From Sphingobacterium yanglingense (GTDB lineage: Bacteria > Bacteroidota > Bacteroidia > Sphingobacteriales > Sphingobacteriaceae), in assembly GCF_004363245.1 (NCBI RefSeq), contig NZ_SNYV01000015.1, forward strand, positions 62,001 through 126,000: a stretch of 64,000 bases of DNA. Reading direction: 5' to 3'. Below, one piece after another: positions 17,601-26,279 of the stretch (its first letter is position 1; every line of letters begins with the position of its first letter). The notes below the pieces were generated by a model, which was given only the letters and a program-made list of their open reading frames with translations, was not told the origin of the DNA and made no database searches. Position numbers and translations under genes: made by a program.

Positions 17601-18044
17601 TATTTCAATCAGGGCAACAAGGTATTCAGTAACAACTTGAGATATATGATGAATGATGGACACGAACCATATTACAATCAGATAAAACTGCCAGACGGAG
17701 CTAAGATATGGAGTGGCCCAGGTGATACAGAAGCAACAGAACCGAGTCCGCAGAATTCGGCAAATTCCACAGAAACATCCAGCCGCTATCTGAAAAATGG
17801 GAGTTACTTCACCATCCGTAATATTTCTTTTAGCTACGCCTTACCGAAAGCATGGGCTAGTAGACTTGCAATGCAAGCCATAAATATCGGTGTGACAGCT
17901 GACAATGTGATCACTTTTTCCAATTTCTTAGGCCAGGATCCGCAGACTACGATTACCCCTGGAGCTTATGTGATGCCTGGTGTTTCGAACTTTAAGTATC
18001 CGAATAACAGACAATATCTGTTGAACCTAAACTTTAATTTTTAG
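14694..18044 (+). CDS. SusC/RagA TonB-dependent outer-membrane receptor (1116 aa)
   Basis: Leader with basic stretch then MKLTTLLVLIGCLHISAKSH; STN domain about residues 48-105 (YSLKEVFKAIQRQTNYKVVY); carboxypeptidase-regulatory-like domain about 140-215 (SGKVSDEASRPLAGVTIKVK); plug about 225-345 with NEVVVVGYTSKSKEELTSAV, VDGIIGGNYDPNDVENVTVL, KDAGATALYGSQANAGVIII; then a 22-strand-type barrel ending in an aromatic residue (NLNFNF). Full length for the family. It pairs with the SusD encoded 28 bp downstream to form the substrate-import complex. Given the neighbours (PKD/CBM9-like protein, NagX-like acetyltransferase, nearby GH88, sulfatase) the substrate may be an amino-sugar-containing glycan; this is inference. 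Confidence 0.96.
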   Translation: MNMKIRFTRRLWAGQTGRQILRIMKLTTLLVLIGCLHISAKSHSQTVTLEAKGYSLKEVFKAIQRQTNYKVVYNVRFLNGSQPVFVSAQQMPLRQFLSEVLEDQALTYSIEEKTILIGRKSKPTEKPENLEIDKSKVQQALSGKVSDEASRPLAGVTIKVKGLQNNVMTGADGSFKLEAPIERPILVVSYVGYVTKEVAVAPSDRNIQITLNPDLQQMNEVVVVGYTSKSKEELTSAVSVVSGTKLKDVTANDVGTMLQGKVAGLQVVNSSGAPGSAAEIRLRGVSSVNANQSPLFVVDGIIGGNYDPNDVENVTVLKDAGATALYGSQANAGVIIITTKNAKQEGVSFEAKIATGFRTADFGKLKLMNSSELYDYQKEFYRDYILGTTDNSYKIDLVKFYAERPLSLRDQDYDWAKESFKKAPISNFYLSAKGKTQKNDYYVGASYYKEKGTFIKTNFERLNLRGNSTYHISDKLDLINNINVSASQGRNNDYMDMYYAFLNLPWDNPYDTNAQPIYVDGSSPFKWWSRDKINPIHTVANSDHTFKGFDINYDLGAHLHITDWLTFSSTNRISASFSKGVNYVSPLAAGTYHGDGYLDESNTLNYGIISNQLLKFKFTMDDHNISGFVGGAFESGRTELSGGSGKGLPEGLKVLNVVSSNQKVNGYNIGTTLQSLLSQVNYNYRSKYFLSGSYRYDGSSNFVPNKRYGGFPSISAAWAASNEEFLSGNAIIDNLKLRGSYGFTGTQDIGASRYLGLFSLTAQYNSVVGAIPYQLASPNLTWESKRQINAGIDIGLFKRVNLTIDAYRNDTKDLLLQVSQPLSVGFETKWENAGTVINKGIEIGISSTNIRTDNFQWTTDFTINFNNNKLSGFPSDIIKTSSTGVTQIYRNGGNLFEFYMPKWLGVDIDTGAPIWEKIVYNTEGEAVAREKTFDYAQATSQEVGSALPKYQGGFNNTLSYKDFSLSISTYFNQGNKVFSNNLRYMMNDGHEPYYNQIKLPDGAKIWSGPGDTEATEPSPQNSANSTETSSRYLKNGSYFTIRNISFSYALPKAWASRLAMQAINIGVTADNVITFSNFLGQDPQTTITPGAYVMPGVSNFKYPNNRQYLLNLNFNF

Positions 18045-18072
18045 ACCGGCTTGAGCCTTAAAAATAAAATTT

Positions 18073-19590
18073 ATGAAAAAGAACCTTTTATCCCTCACTG
18101 TTCTGGCCCTACTATCTCTAGGCGGTTGCAAGGATCTCAATATCTCACCAAGTGATGCAATCAGTACCAATACACTGATAACGACAACAGACGGCTTGAC
18201 CAATGCCCTAAATGGAGCTTATGCGCTGTTTAAGGATCATATAGAGTTCAATGGTACAATAGATCAGAACAACATGTATCTGCGTCAATTCTATCATCTA
18301 TCGGATTTTGCCAGTGATGACATAGTCTGTGCACAGGTAACCACAGACCCGTTATATTACAGTTTTACCTTGGGGCATTCGCCGGCGCAATCCAATACGC
18401 GTTATTTCTGGTATATATCTTATAAGATTATAACCGGGGTGAATACAGTAATCGATGCTGTTGAACAATCTGGCAAGTCCGACAGTGAGACTAACCAACT
18501 TTTGGGTGAATGTTATTTTTTACGCGCTTTTTGTCACTTCAATTTAGTGAGACTATTTGGAAAACCATACAGTGTCGACCCCGAGTCTCAGGGCATCATA
18601 TTGCGTACAAATCTCACTGATCCAGCGCAAAAAAAGAGATCTTCTGTAAAAGAAGTATATGAATCTGTATTAGCTGACGCTGAAAAAGCAGCATCTTTAA
18701 TGACAAAATCAAGAGGAGTACAATATGCTTCCCAAGAAGCAGCATGGTCGTTGCTGGCACGTGTCAACCTCTATAAGGAAGACAATATAAAGGCAATAGA
18801 ATATGCAGACAAGGTCATTGGTTCGGGCAAGTACACCTTAAGTACAAAAACCACCTACCCCAATCTGTTTGCCAACGCAAGTTCCAATCCAGAGACCATT
18901 TTTTGTATAGCATTTACACAGGTAGACGATTATGGTAAATTTGGATCCATTGCGTCCATGATCTATTCAGATGGTAACTCGGGCTGGGGGGAGGAATATG
19001 CTTCCTCATCCTTGCGTGATGCCATGGCTCAGCACCCAGAAGACGTACGCTGGTCATATATCGTCCCCTTAAAAGATGGAAACGGGGCAATACAAAAGAA
19101 AAACGGAATTGAAATTTATTATATCAGCAAGTTCTCTTTTCAAGATGGCTTACCGAACCTGAGTTCGCCGATCATGTTCAGACTTGCAGAGCTATACCTG
19201 ATACGGGCGGAGGCAAAAGCAAAGACCAATGCTGTAACTGATGCACTGGATGATGTAGATATGATCCGTAAAAACCGTGGATTGGAAAACTCTTTATACA
19301 ATAAAGTGTTGCCTGCCGGTCAAACAGCATTGGATGTCGTACTGGGAGAAAAACGGATAGAGATGGCGTTTGAGGGACATCGCTCCTACGATATATACCG
19401 CAACAAAAGAACGATGGACAAGAACTATTGGGGATATCACCTGCTAAGCCTTAAAGAAACAGATATAGATTTATCTAAAAAACCTTCAGGTTTCGCCAAT
19501 CTCACTGTGCCCTATACCAATCCACGTACCATATACTTCATACCGATCGATGAGACACTGAGCAATCCACTAGCTCTACAAAACCCATGA
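18073..19590 (+). CDS. RagB/SusD-family nutrient-binding lipoprotein (505 aa)
   Basis: Lipobox LLSLGGC gives a lipidated Cys near residue 19; the mature start KDLNISPSDAIS is typical of SusD proteins. TPR-like helices follow (GECYFLRAFCHFNLVRLFGK, AAWSLLARVNLYKEDNIKAI, FRLAELYLIRAEAKAKTNAV) and the C-terminal EKRIEMAFEGHRSYDIYRNK segment. It acts as the surface lid of the SusC transporter. Encoded 28 bp after susC and 25 bp before the next gene, so it is surely in the same transcript. Confidence 0.95.
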   Translation: MKKNLLSLTVLALLSLGGCKDLNISPSDAISTNTLITTTDGLTNALNGAYALFKDHIEFNGTIDQNNMYLRQFYHLSDFASDDIVCAQVTTDPLYYSFTLGHSPAQSNTRYFWYISYKIITGVNTVIDAVEQSGKSDSETNQLLGECYFLRAFCHFNLVRLFGKPYSVDPESQGIILRTNLTDPAQKKRSSVKEVYESVLADAEKAASLMTKSRGVQYASQEAAWSLLARVNLYKEDNIKAIEYADKVIGSGKYTLSTKTTYPNLFANASSNPETIFCIAFTQVDDYGKFGSIASMIYSDGNSGWGEEYASSSLRDAMAQHPEDVRWSYIVPLKDGNGAIQKKNGIEIYYISKFSFQDGLPNLSSPIMFRLAELYLIRAEAKAKTNAVTDALDDVDMIRKNRGLENSLYNKVLPAGQTALDVVLGEKRIEMAFEGHRSYDIYRNKRTMDKNYWGYHLLSLKETDIDLSKKPSGFANLTVPYTNPRTIYFIPIDETLSNPLALQNP

Positions 19591-19615
19591 TCTATTTACT
19601 CTAATATTGACTGCT

Positions 19616-20488
19616 ATGCAAAACGCTATAAAAAACAAGAAATTTAACTTACTACTCTTTCTTTTGGTCAGTGTAGTATTTCATGCCTGCAAAGAGGATA
19701 ATTATATTCCACAGACAGACCTGCTGTATGACGTGACGGTCGATGGGGCAACAGCAACTTTTACCATTAAGACTGAGGGAGTTTCTAATTACGAGTGGGA
19801 TTTTGGCGATGGTCAAAAGTCTACTGACGCCAATCCGGTACACACCTATCCGGGAAAAGGAAAGTATGTACCTACATTAAGAGCTTTAGTAAGTGGTAAA
19901 ACCACGGAAGCTTCGACGGTATTGCGAATAGCAAAAACTTCGCCTATAAAAATTGATGACAGTACATTAGATGATTGGGATAACGTCACGAAAGATATAA
20001 TTCCTTTGGGGACAGATAAAGGAGTACTCAATATGGTAAAGATGGATTATGATGGTAATTATATTTACTTGTATGTAGAAATGGTAGGTAAAAAGTCTGA
20101 TGCCGCTATTTTCGATATTTATATGGATTCGGATAATAATCCGGGTACAGGTTTATTAACTGGAACTTTTACTGCAGGTGGATATGACATCTTACTGGAA
20201 GGCCAATTATTGACTACAGGAGTCGATATCTTTTACCATAACAGCAATGATCAAAATGCTTTTTCATTTGCTCAACAATCTATCGCTGATGCATATAAGG
20301 TAGGCACGGTAAAAGAAGCAAGTGGCGTAATAAAATTCGAGATGCGCATCGCACGTGGTAAGCTTAAAGGCTTGACAGGACAAGGCATGAGAATAGGCCT
20401 GCAGGCGATAAAAAATGATTGGTCGGAAACACTTGGAAGTGCTCCAAACGTAGGTTCTTCAAGCTACTTGCTGGATATGTCCGAATAG
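19616..20488 (+). CDS. PKD-domain lipoprotein with CBM9-like C-terminal domain (290 aa)
   Basis: The start ATG at 19616 is three codons inside the longest frame, which begins at TTG; it gives a signal ending LLVSVVFHAC with a lipidated Cys. The first domain is PKD (about residues 45-105: NYEWDFGDGQKSTDANPVHT, with YPGKGKYVPTL). The second (about 120-290) has the pattern of a CBM9-like beta sandwich: YIYLYVEMVGKKSDAAIFDI, then YMDSDNNPGTG and FEMRIARGKLKGLTGQGMRI. It sits third in the SusCD operon, where SusE/SusF-like surface glycan-binding proteins are usually encoded, so a glycan-binding role is likely. Confidence 0.75.
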   Translation: MQNAIKNKKFNLLLFLLVSVVFHACKEDNYIPQTDLLYDVTVDGATATFTIKTEGVSNYEWDFGDGQKSTDANPVHTYPGKGKYVPTLRALVSGKTTEASTVLRIAKTSPIKIDDSTLDDWDNVTKDIIPLGTDKGVLNMVKMDYDGNYIYLYVEMVGKKSDAAIFDIYMDSDNNPGTGLLTGTFTAGGYDILLEGQLLTTGVDIFYHNSNDQNAFSFAQQSIADAYKVGTVKEASGVIKFEMRIARGKLKGLTGQGMRIGLQAIKNDWSETLGSAPNVGSSSYLLDMSE

Positions 20489-20534
20489 TTCAAACTTCTA
20501 TAAGTGGATTTTAAATATTTTGAAATAACTATTT

Positions 20535-21665
20535 ATGACTAAAAACTCAAGTGTAATTTTGGATCAAAAAGCAAACAACCGTTTAATATCATTAGATATT
20601 ATGAGGGGGTTGATTATGATCCTGCTATGCGGAGAGAGTTGTCTCCTTTATCAAAGAATTAAGGATCTCGGTCCAGATTCAGGAATTAGCGGATTTATTG
20701 ATCAGTTTTTTCATCACCCATGGCACGGGCTCCATTTCTGGGATTTGGTTCAACCAGCATTTATGTTCATTGCAGGCGTAGCGATGTATATTTCATATCA
20801 CAGTAAAAAGTCAAAAGGCAGTACCTGGAAGGCTAATCTAGGTCATATCTTGTTTCGCTGCCTAAAGCTTCTTTTATGCGGCCTGGCTCTACATTGCATT
20901 TATAACGGCAAGGTTGTCTTTGAACTATGGAATGTACTAAGCCAGTTGGCATTTACAACGTTTGTTGCTTATCTGATTATCGAAAGATCTAGTGTATGGC
21001 AGTTTATATTTTCCATAGGGCTTCTTCTACTTACCGAAGGGCTTTACCGCATGGTGTTACAACCAGGATTTGAACAGCCTTTTGAGTCTGGCAAAAACTT
21101 TGGGGCTTATATGGACACCCTATTGATGGGGAAGATAAATAGTGACGGTTGGGTGGCTATTAATTGCATTCCGACTGCTGCGCATACCATCTGGGGAGTT
21201 CTTATTGGAAAATTGTTAGTTTCCAAACGAAGTAAATACCGGAAGTTAGCCATAATGTGTTTAGCTGGAGTAGCAGCATTAATTGTAGGCTTCGGCTTAG
21301 ATTCTTCCGGCCTAACACCTATTATCAAACGTATCAGTACAAGCTCTTTTGTTTTCGCTTCGATAGGGTGGGTACTATTGATCACGGCAGCTGTTTACTG
21401 GCTGGCCGATATCAAAAGCTACAATCGATATGCCTGGATCTGTACCGTTGTAGGTATGAACTCTATATTTATATACCTCTTTTTCGAAACGGTAGGATTA
21501 CAATGGCTTAATAAAACGGTGGCCATCTTCACCGGCGATATGCTCCATCGGCTATTTAGCACGCCTTGGGACGCTGCGGCCATAATATCTTCTGTCTCGG
21601 CATTGTTCCTTCAATGGGCACTCTGTTATTGGCTGTTTAAGCGTAAAATATTTTTCAAACTGTAA
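20535..21665 (+). CDS. HGSNAT/NagX-like transmembrane acyltransferase, DUF5009 type (376 aa)
   Basis: Opens with the family signature NRLISLDIMRGLIMILLCGE and has about ten membrane segments to the end. FFHHPWHGLHFWDLVQPAFM is the conserved His/Trp/Asp stretch of heparan-alpha-glucosaminide N-acetyltransferase-like and NagX proteins; FIAGVAMYISYHSKK follows as expected. In the lysosomal relative, an acetyl group from cytosolic acetyl-CoA is passed across the membrane to a terminal glucosamine. Here the acceptor would be periplasmic. It lies in the SusCD operon, which supports an amino-sugar substrate, but bacterial members are poorly characterised, so the exact acceptor is not known. Confidence 0.8.
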   Translation: MTKNSSVILDQKANNRLISLDIMRGLIMILLCGESCLLYQRIKDLGPDSGISGFIDQFFHHPWHGLHFWDLVQPAFMFIAGVAMYISYHSKKSKGSTWKANLGHILFRCLKLLLCGLALHCIYNGKVVFELWNVLSQLAFTTFVAYLIIERSSVWQFIFSIGLLLLTEGLYRMVLQPGFEQPFESGKNFGAYMDTLLMGKINSDGWVAINCIPTAAHTIWGVLIGKLLVSKRSKYRKLAIMCLAGVAALIVGFGLDSSGLTPIIKRISTSSFVFASIGWVLLITAAVYWLADIKSYNRYAWICTVVGMNSIFIYLFFETVGLQWLNKTVAIFTGDMLHRLFSTPWDAAAIISSVSALFLQWALCYWLFKRKIFFKL

Positions 21666-21684
21666 CTGTTATAAACATCGTACA

Positions 21685-23235
21685 ATGAAGATAAAAATAA
21701 TTATCGGCTGTCTATTGGGTTGTTTCCTAATCGTATTCCTACTGACATATTCTTGCCAGACAAAAGATCTTGACCTGGTAAAAATTGAAAAGATCAACAT
21801 TGCTTACATAGAGAGCAATGAAGATTTCGCAAATCCGGAACGAGGATTCTACCGCTACTCAGAGACTAGCTCGAGCAACTATACGGTATTGACCCCAGAC
21901 GAACTAACGGGCTATCGATCGCCACAATCTATATCTGGCGCTAACTATCAAGTGTTAAGCACACTTGTATTTAGATATTATGTATTGGATGACGTAATTA
22001 ATACTGCGATCTCCACAGCGTTTCTAACGAACATGAGATCAGATTTTGAAGCCGCCCGCAAGGCTGGTGTCAAATTGATACCACGTTTTGTCTATACCAC
22101 AACGGCTAATCCAGGTAATTGCCCTGAAGGCTTTATCTGTCCTCCATATGGTGATGCTCCTAAAGCGATCGTCCTACAACATATCAATCAGCTAAAACCG
22201 ATACTACATGATAATGCTGATGTCATAGCTTGTGTACAATTAGGATTTATTGGGGTATGGGGCGAACAATACTACAGCGATTTCTTTGGAGATGCTTCTC
22301 AAAATGCGGATCAGGGAAAACTGCTTGATCAGAACTGGAATGACCGGATAGAAATCATTAAAGCATTGCTTCAGGCTGTACCCCATGACAGGATGGTACA
22401 ACTGCGTTATCCTCAGCTCAAACAGCGCTATATCTATGGTGTAGACGCTCCTGTAACCGCTGCGGCGCTCAGTGAAAGCAATGCGTTTAATGAAACAGAT
22501 ATCGCAAGATTAGGTTTTCACAACGATTGTTTTATGGCAAACGTTAATGATCTGGGGACCTATGAAGATTATGGTAACAGTTCTACAGACAGATCGTCAA
22601 CAGCTTCTGTACAGAATATCCTTAAAAAGTATGCTGAAGGAGATGGCAAATTTGTTGTGGTAGGTGGTGAGACATGTATGGACGGCTATAATCCTGATAA
22701 CAACTGCGAACCCGCAGGTCGGATACAAGCCGAATTCGCAGCTAAACATTACAGTTTTATCAATGCACATTACAACAATGACGTTAACAACGATTGGCAG
22801 GAAGGTGGATGCATGGACAATATCAAACGTAATTTGGGCTACCGTTTTGTTCTCCAAAATGCTACTCTTCCTGACAACACAGTTCTAGGAACAGCCATGA
22901 ATATCACCCTCAACGTTAAAAATGTAGGTTATGCCTCTCCTTATAATAAACGTCCACTGAAACTGATTTTACGCAACATCCAGACTGGGGCTATCGAATC
23001 GTTAGTAATGTCTACAGATGTCAGGAAATGGTATAGTGGTGAGGTCAAAGTAGAAGAAAGCATACTAATACCAAAAAACTTATCTAAAGGTGACTATGAG
23101 ATGTTGCTCCACCTTCCTGATGCCTATGCTAGTATATCATCTCGGCCTGAATATGCGATACGTTTTGCAAACACAGATATGTGGGAAGCAAACACTGGTT
23201 ACAACAAACTAAACCATATTGTAAAAGTTAATTAA
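21685..23235 (+). CDS. DUF4874/DUF4832 exported protein, putative TIM-barrel glycan enzyme (516 aa)
   Basis: N-terminal signal or anchor MKIKIIIGCLLGCFLIVFLL followed by TYSC, a possible lipobox. The N-terminal DUF4874 part begins ANPERGFYRYSETSSSNYTV and contains RKAGVKLIPRFVYT, CVQLGFIGVWGEQYYSD and PHDRMVQLRYPQ. The DUF4832 part follows (FVVVGGETCMDGY, FINAHYNNDVNNDWQEGGC, then NITLNVKNVGYASPYNKRPL, a beta domain). The strand/helix order and conserved E and D residues look like a TIM-barrel glycosidase, but no activity is proven for this family that I know. It is the last gene of the operon; a terminator follows 55 bp later. Confidence 0.8.
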   Translation: MKIKIIIGCLLGCFLIVFLLTYSCQTKDLDLVKIEKINIAYIESNEDFANPERGFYRYSETSSSNYTVLTPDELTGYRSPQSISGANYQVLSTLVFRYYVLDDVINTAISTAFLTNMRSDFEAARKAGVKLIPRFVYTTTANPGNCPEGFICPPYGDAPKAIVLQHINQLKPILHDNADVIACVQLGFIGVWGEQYYSDFFGDASQNADQGKLLDQNWNDRIEIIKALLQAVPHDRMVQLRYPQLKQRYIYGVDAPVTAAALSESNAFNETDIARLGFHNDCFMANVNDLGTYEDYGNSSTDRSSTASVQNILKKYAEGDGKFVVVGGETCMDGYNPDNNCEPAGRIQAEFAAKHYSFINAHYNNDVNNDWQEGGCMDNIKRNLGYRFVLQNATLPDNTVLGTAMNITLNVKNVGYASPYNKRPLKLILRNIQTGAIESLVMSTDVRKWYSGEVKVEESILIPKNLSKGDYEMLLHLPDAYASISSRPEYAIRFANTDMWEANTGYNKLNHIVKVN

Positions 23236-23289
23236 AATATAGGCTCATTAGAGTTAATAATCTTTGGAATAAAAATCTAAAATAACAAC

Positions 23290-23330
23290 AAAAGCTAGGC
23301 GACGAATAAAAAAAGTCTCCTAGCTTTTTT
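23290..23330 (+). terminator. Rho-independent terminator of the SusCD operon
   Basis: AAAAGCTAGG (23290-23299) pairs with CCTAGCTTTT, giving a 10-bp stem whose 3' arm runs into a T6 stretch (23325-23330). It lies 55 bp after the DUF4832 gene and ends the 12.6-23.2 kb transcript. Confidence 0.85.
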
Positions 23331-23507
23331 CTATTCTTTAGTTTTATCGTATCAAATCAAGAAAAAGATAAACAAATTAAAACTAACAAGGTAACCGTCA
23401 TTTTAAAAAACATTAGCACTATAAAGTCGAATGAAATCAGATCATCATTTTTCACAAAAAACGCTAGAAGCAGAAAGTCCGATTCGGCTGTAAATCCCCA
23501 GCCCCTC

Positions 23508-24590
23508 TTAATCAGCGATATCTTTTACACACCGAAACCCGACATTATTCGTAGGGCTATTGACTTCCCCTTTACCACGAGCTCCAGCCTTGTACCTTTC
23601 ACAATATTGATCATTACACAGGAATGATCCTCCACGCTGCACACGCTTCACTAAGCCAGGCTCCTGCGGATCATAAGAGTCTTTAGGCCCTTTAGGGTTT
23701 ATACCATCATGTGCTGCATAATAATCTGTACGGTAAAAATCAGCGCACCACTCCCATACGTTTCCTTCCATATCATACAGTCCATAGGCATTCGGTGGAT
23801 AAGATTTTACTTTTGCAGTATTTTCAAAACCATCTTCTTTTGTATTATGGCCCGGAAAACTGCCCTGGTAGATATTTGTCAACCATTTACCATTTTGTTT
23901 TAAATCATCTCCCCAATAGTAAATTTCGTCGGTGTGTATACCTGCTTTTGCTGCATACTCCCATTCCGCTTCGGTAGGCAGTCTTTTGCCTGCCCATTTT
24001 GCATAAGCTTCTGCATCCTGAAAAGCCAATTGTGTGACGGGATACCTATCTCTATCCACAATAGAGCTCTCCGGGCCTTCGGGATGTCGCCAATTCGCTC
24101 CTACAACGTATTTCCACCACTGTAACGCATCTCCGAGATCCTTGACATCGCTACTGCCAACAAAAACTGCTGAGCCAGGCAGTAACATAGCTGGCTCGGC
24201 GCCCGGGAAATCTTTCGGATCCAAAGGGCGCTCTGCGACGGTGACATATCCTGTAGCTTTGACAAAGGTTGCAAACTGAGCATTGGTCACCTCGTGTTCG
24301 TCCATATAAAAGGAGCTAACGGTTACATCATGAATGGGCATCGCATCGGCGAAGTTTTTAGATCCCATTTTAAAACTTCCTCCCTTTATAAGAACCATCT
24401 TGGCCTCATCTTTTCCGATTTTATACTCAATTGTATCGGCGCCTGTATTTACATATCTATTCGGTATCCCCTGCATGGCGCAGGTCATTCCGCCCGCTGT
24501 CGATACCGTTTGACTTCCGTTATTATTTTGATCGGAGCCACAGGAGATTATACATATGATAGTAAAGACACACAGCAGATAATTCATCAT
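23508..24590 (-). CDS. Formylglycine-generating enzyme, predicted lipoprotein (360 aa)
   Basis: Converts the sulfatase active-site Cys into formylglycine using oxygen and copper. The FGE-sulfatase fold is evident: VLIKGGSFKMGSKN, YMDEHEVTNAQFATFVKATG, GANWRHPEGPESSI, YPVTQLAFQDAEAYAKWAGK, RLPTEAEWEYAAK, YDMEGNVWEWCADFY. The catalytic copper-binding pair is kept: GGSFLCNDQYCERYKAGAR with Cys325 and Cys330, the same 5-residue spacing as in human FGE, and NNVGFRC near the end. So this is a true FGE, not just a fold relative. The signal IICIISC gives a lipobox Cys17, which places it outside the cytoplasm. It is divergent from the sulfatase gene, its probable client. Confidence 0.92.
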   Translation of the reverse strand: MMNYLLCVFTIICIISCGSDQNNNGSQTVSTAGGMTCAMQGIPNRYVNTGADTIEYKIGKDEAKMVLIKGGSFKMGSKNFADAMPIHDVTVSSFYMDEHEVTNAQFATFVKATGYVTVAERPLDPKDFPGAEPAMLLPGSAVFVGSSDVKDLGDALQWWKYVVGANWRHPEGPESSIVDRDRYPVTQLAFQDAEAYAKWAGKRLPTEAEWEYAAKAGIHTDEIYYWGDDLKQNGKWLTNIYQGSFPGHNTKEDGFENTAKVKSYPPNAYGLYDMEGNVWEWCADFYRTDYYAAHDGINPKGPKDSYDPQEPGLVKRVQRGGSFLCNDQYCERYKAGARGKGEVNSPTNNVGFRCVKDIAD

Positions 24591-24781
24591 TTCTAAATTG
24601 CTTTTTTGTTTAGGTCAAATAAAAGTATATAATTTAAATAAGACCAACAACAGCACTCAGCGATTAAAGCATACTATCAAGCCGCTTATTTTAGTATATT
24701 TACTTCAATCTAAGAAAAGAATATTTTGATCTCTTGTATCAATATTCTGAGTACACTAAACCTTAACTACGCAAAACTACT
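24591..24781. promoter_or_regulatory. Shared divergent control region of FGE and sulfatase genes
   Basis: The 191 bp between the two divergent start codons must hold both promoters. On the plus strand TATATTTA (near 24695) is one base from the TAnnTTTG consensus. Part of the FGE leader is repeated near 10950-11023. I do not see a clear operator palindrome. Confidence 0.4.
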
Positions 24782-26194
24782 ATGATAACAAAGTGGCTAT
24801 TACTTATTGCTGTATTATTTACACCTTTTGCATACGCACAACAAAAACAACCAAACATCGTCCTGATTATGGCTGATGATCTAGGGATAGGTGATTTAGG
24901 TTCTTATGGACAGACTAAAATAAAAACACCCCGGATCGATGAACTAGCAAAAAAAGGTGCTAAATTCACTAACTTCTATTCTGGGACCTCAGTGTGTGCT
25001 CCATCCAGATCAGCCCTCATGACCGGTCAGCACACCGGACATACCTTCATCAGAGGAAATAAGGAACTGGAACCAGAGGGGCAACAACCACTTGCCGATT
25101 CTGTAAATACCATGGCTATGGCGCTCCAGAAAGCTGGATACACAACGGGAGCTTTTGGAAAATGGGGACTCGGAATGGTAGGAACCAGTGGTGATCCGAA
25201 TAGAAAAGGATTTGACGAATTCTACGGCTACAACTGTCAGCGGCAATCACATCGTTACTATCCTACCCACCTATGGCACAATAATCTCCGCATCGAATTA
25301 AAAGGTAATAATCTGGTTGAAAAAGTACATTATGCCCCAGAGCTAATACAGACTGAAACACTGGTTTTTATCGAACACAACAAAGACAAACCTTTCTTCT
25401 TATTCGTACCGACTGTGCTTCCCCATGCAGAATTAGCAGGACCAGAGGATTTATTTTTTAACAACTATAAAGATGTCTTTTCTGAAACCCTTCATAAAGG
25501 AAATGATTATGGCCCAAAAGCGACCATAGCTGGCTATGCATCTGTGGAGAAGCCCCGTGCGACATATGCTGCTATGGTAAGTAGAATGGATCACTATGTC
25601 GGTCAAATCATTGATAAATTGAAAGACTTGGGATTATTAGAAAATACGATAATAATGTTTACCAGCGATAATGGTGCCCATCGTGAAGGTGGAGCCGATC
25701 CTGATTTTTTCAACAGTACAGCAGGATTGCGCGGTTATAAAAGAGATCTATACGAAGGCGGAATACGCACTCCGTTTATCGTGTCTTGGCCTACTGTGGT
25801 AAAGTCCAACACTACTGTAGATCATAAGGCTGCATTTTGGGATATTATGCCGACACTGGTTGAAATAAGCGGACAGCAAATGGAGTCGTATACGGATGGG
25901 ATATCATTTTTACCAAGCCTAAAAGGAAGTGGAAAACAAAAGAAGCACGAATACCTATATTGGGAGTTTCACGAAGATGGCGGAAGACAGGCAATCTTGG
26001 TCGACAATTGGAAACTGATTAAGTTAAAAGTAAAAAGCGCCCAGCCTATATTTGAATTATATGATATACATAAGGATCCTCAAGAACAACGGAACCTAAT
26101 CGTCCAGTATCCTAAAGTAGCAACAAAACTGACGAAAAAGCTGGAATCGGTTAGAACAGAAAACCCTGTTTTCCCATTGTATCCAGAGAAGTAA
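24782..26194 (+). CDS. Arylsulfatase A-type sulfatase, Cys-type, exported (470 aa)
   Basis: Hydrolyses sulfate esters, probably on glycans in the periplasm. Signal MITKWLLLIAVLFTPFAYAQ; metal-binding PNIVLIMADDLGIGDLGSYG; sulfatase signature SVCAPSRSALMTGQHTG with Cys72 as the residue to be turned into formylglycine; GKWGLG; TSDNGAHREGG; ELYDIHKDPQEQRNL near the end. Length is normal. No gene for an anaerobic anSME-type maturase is present, but an FGE lies head-to-head, so oxygen-dependent maturation after export is likely. Substrate is unknown; a neighbouring GH88 enzyme points to sulfated uronic-acid-containing oligosaccharides. Confidence 0.94.
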   Translation: MITKWLLLIAVLFTPFAYAQQKQPNIVLIMADDLGIGDLGSYGQTKIKTPRIDELAKKGAKFTNFYSGTSVCAPSRSALMTGQHTGHTFIRGNKELEPEGQQPLADSVNTMAMALQKAGYTTGAFGKWGLGMVGTSGDPNRKGFDEFYGYNCQRQSHRYYPTHLWHNNLRIELKGNNLVEKVHYAPELIQTETLVFIEHNKDKPFFLFVPTVLPHAELAGPEDLFFNNYKDVFSETLHKGNDYGPKATIAGYASVEKPRATYAAMVSRMDHYVGQIIDKLKDLGLLENTIIMFTSDNGAHREGGADPDFFNSTAGLRGYKRDLYEGGIRTPFIVSWPTVVKSNTTVDHKAAFWDIMPTLVEISGQQMESYTDGISFLPSLKGSGKQKKHEYLYWEFHEDGGRQAILVDNWKLIKLKVKSAQPIFELYDIHKDPQEQRNLIVQYPKVATKLTKKLESVRTENPVFPLYPEK

Positions 26195-26204
26195 ATTGAC
26201 CTAT

Positions 26205-26245
26205 TAGCTGACCTAGATGGGTTACGAGACTTTCTAGGTCAGCTA
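26205..26245. terminator. Hairpin between convergent sulfatase and exporter genes
   Basis: TAGCTGACCTAGA (26205-26217) is the exact reverse complement of TCTAGGTCAGCTA (26233-26245), giving a 13-bp stem with a 15-nt loop. It starts 10 bp after the sulfatase stop and serves both strands by position. T-runs are weak on both sides. Confidence 0.65.
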
Positions 26246-26279
26246 TTCTGAACAATAGACATCTTATCCAGCTGAAACG

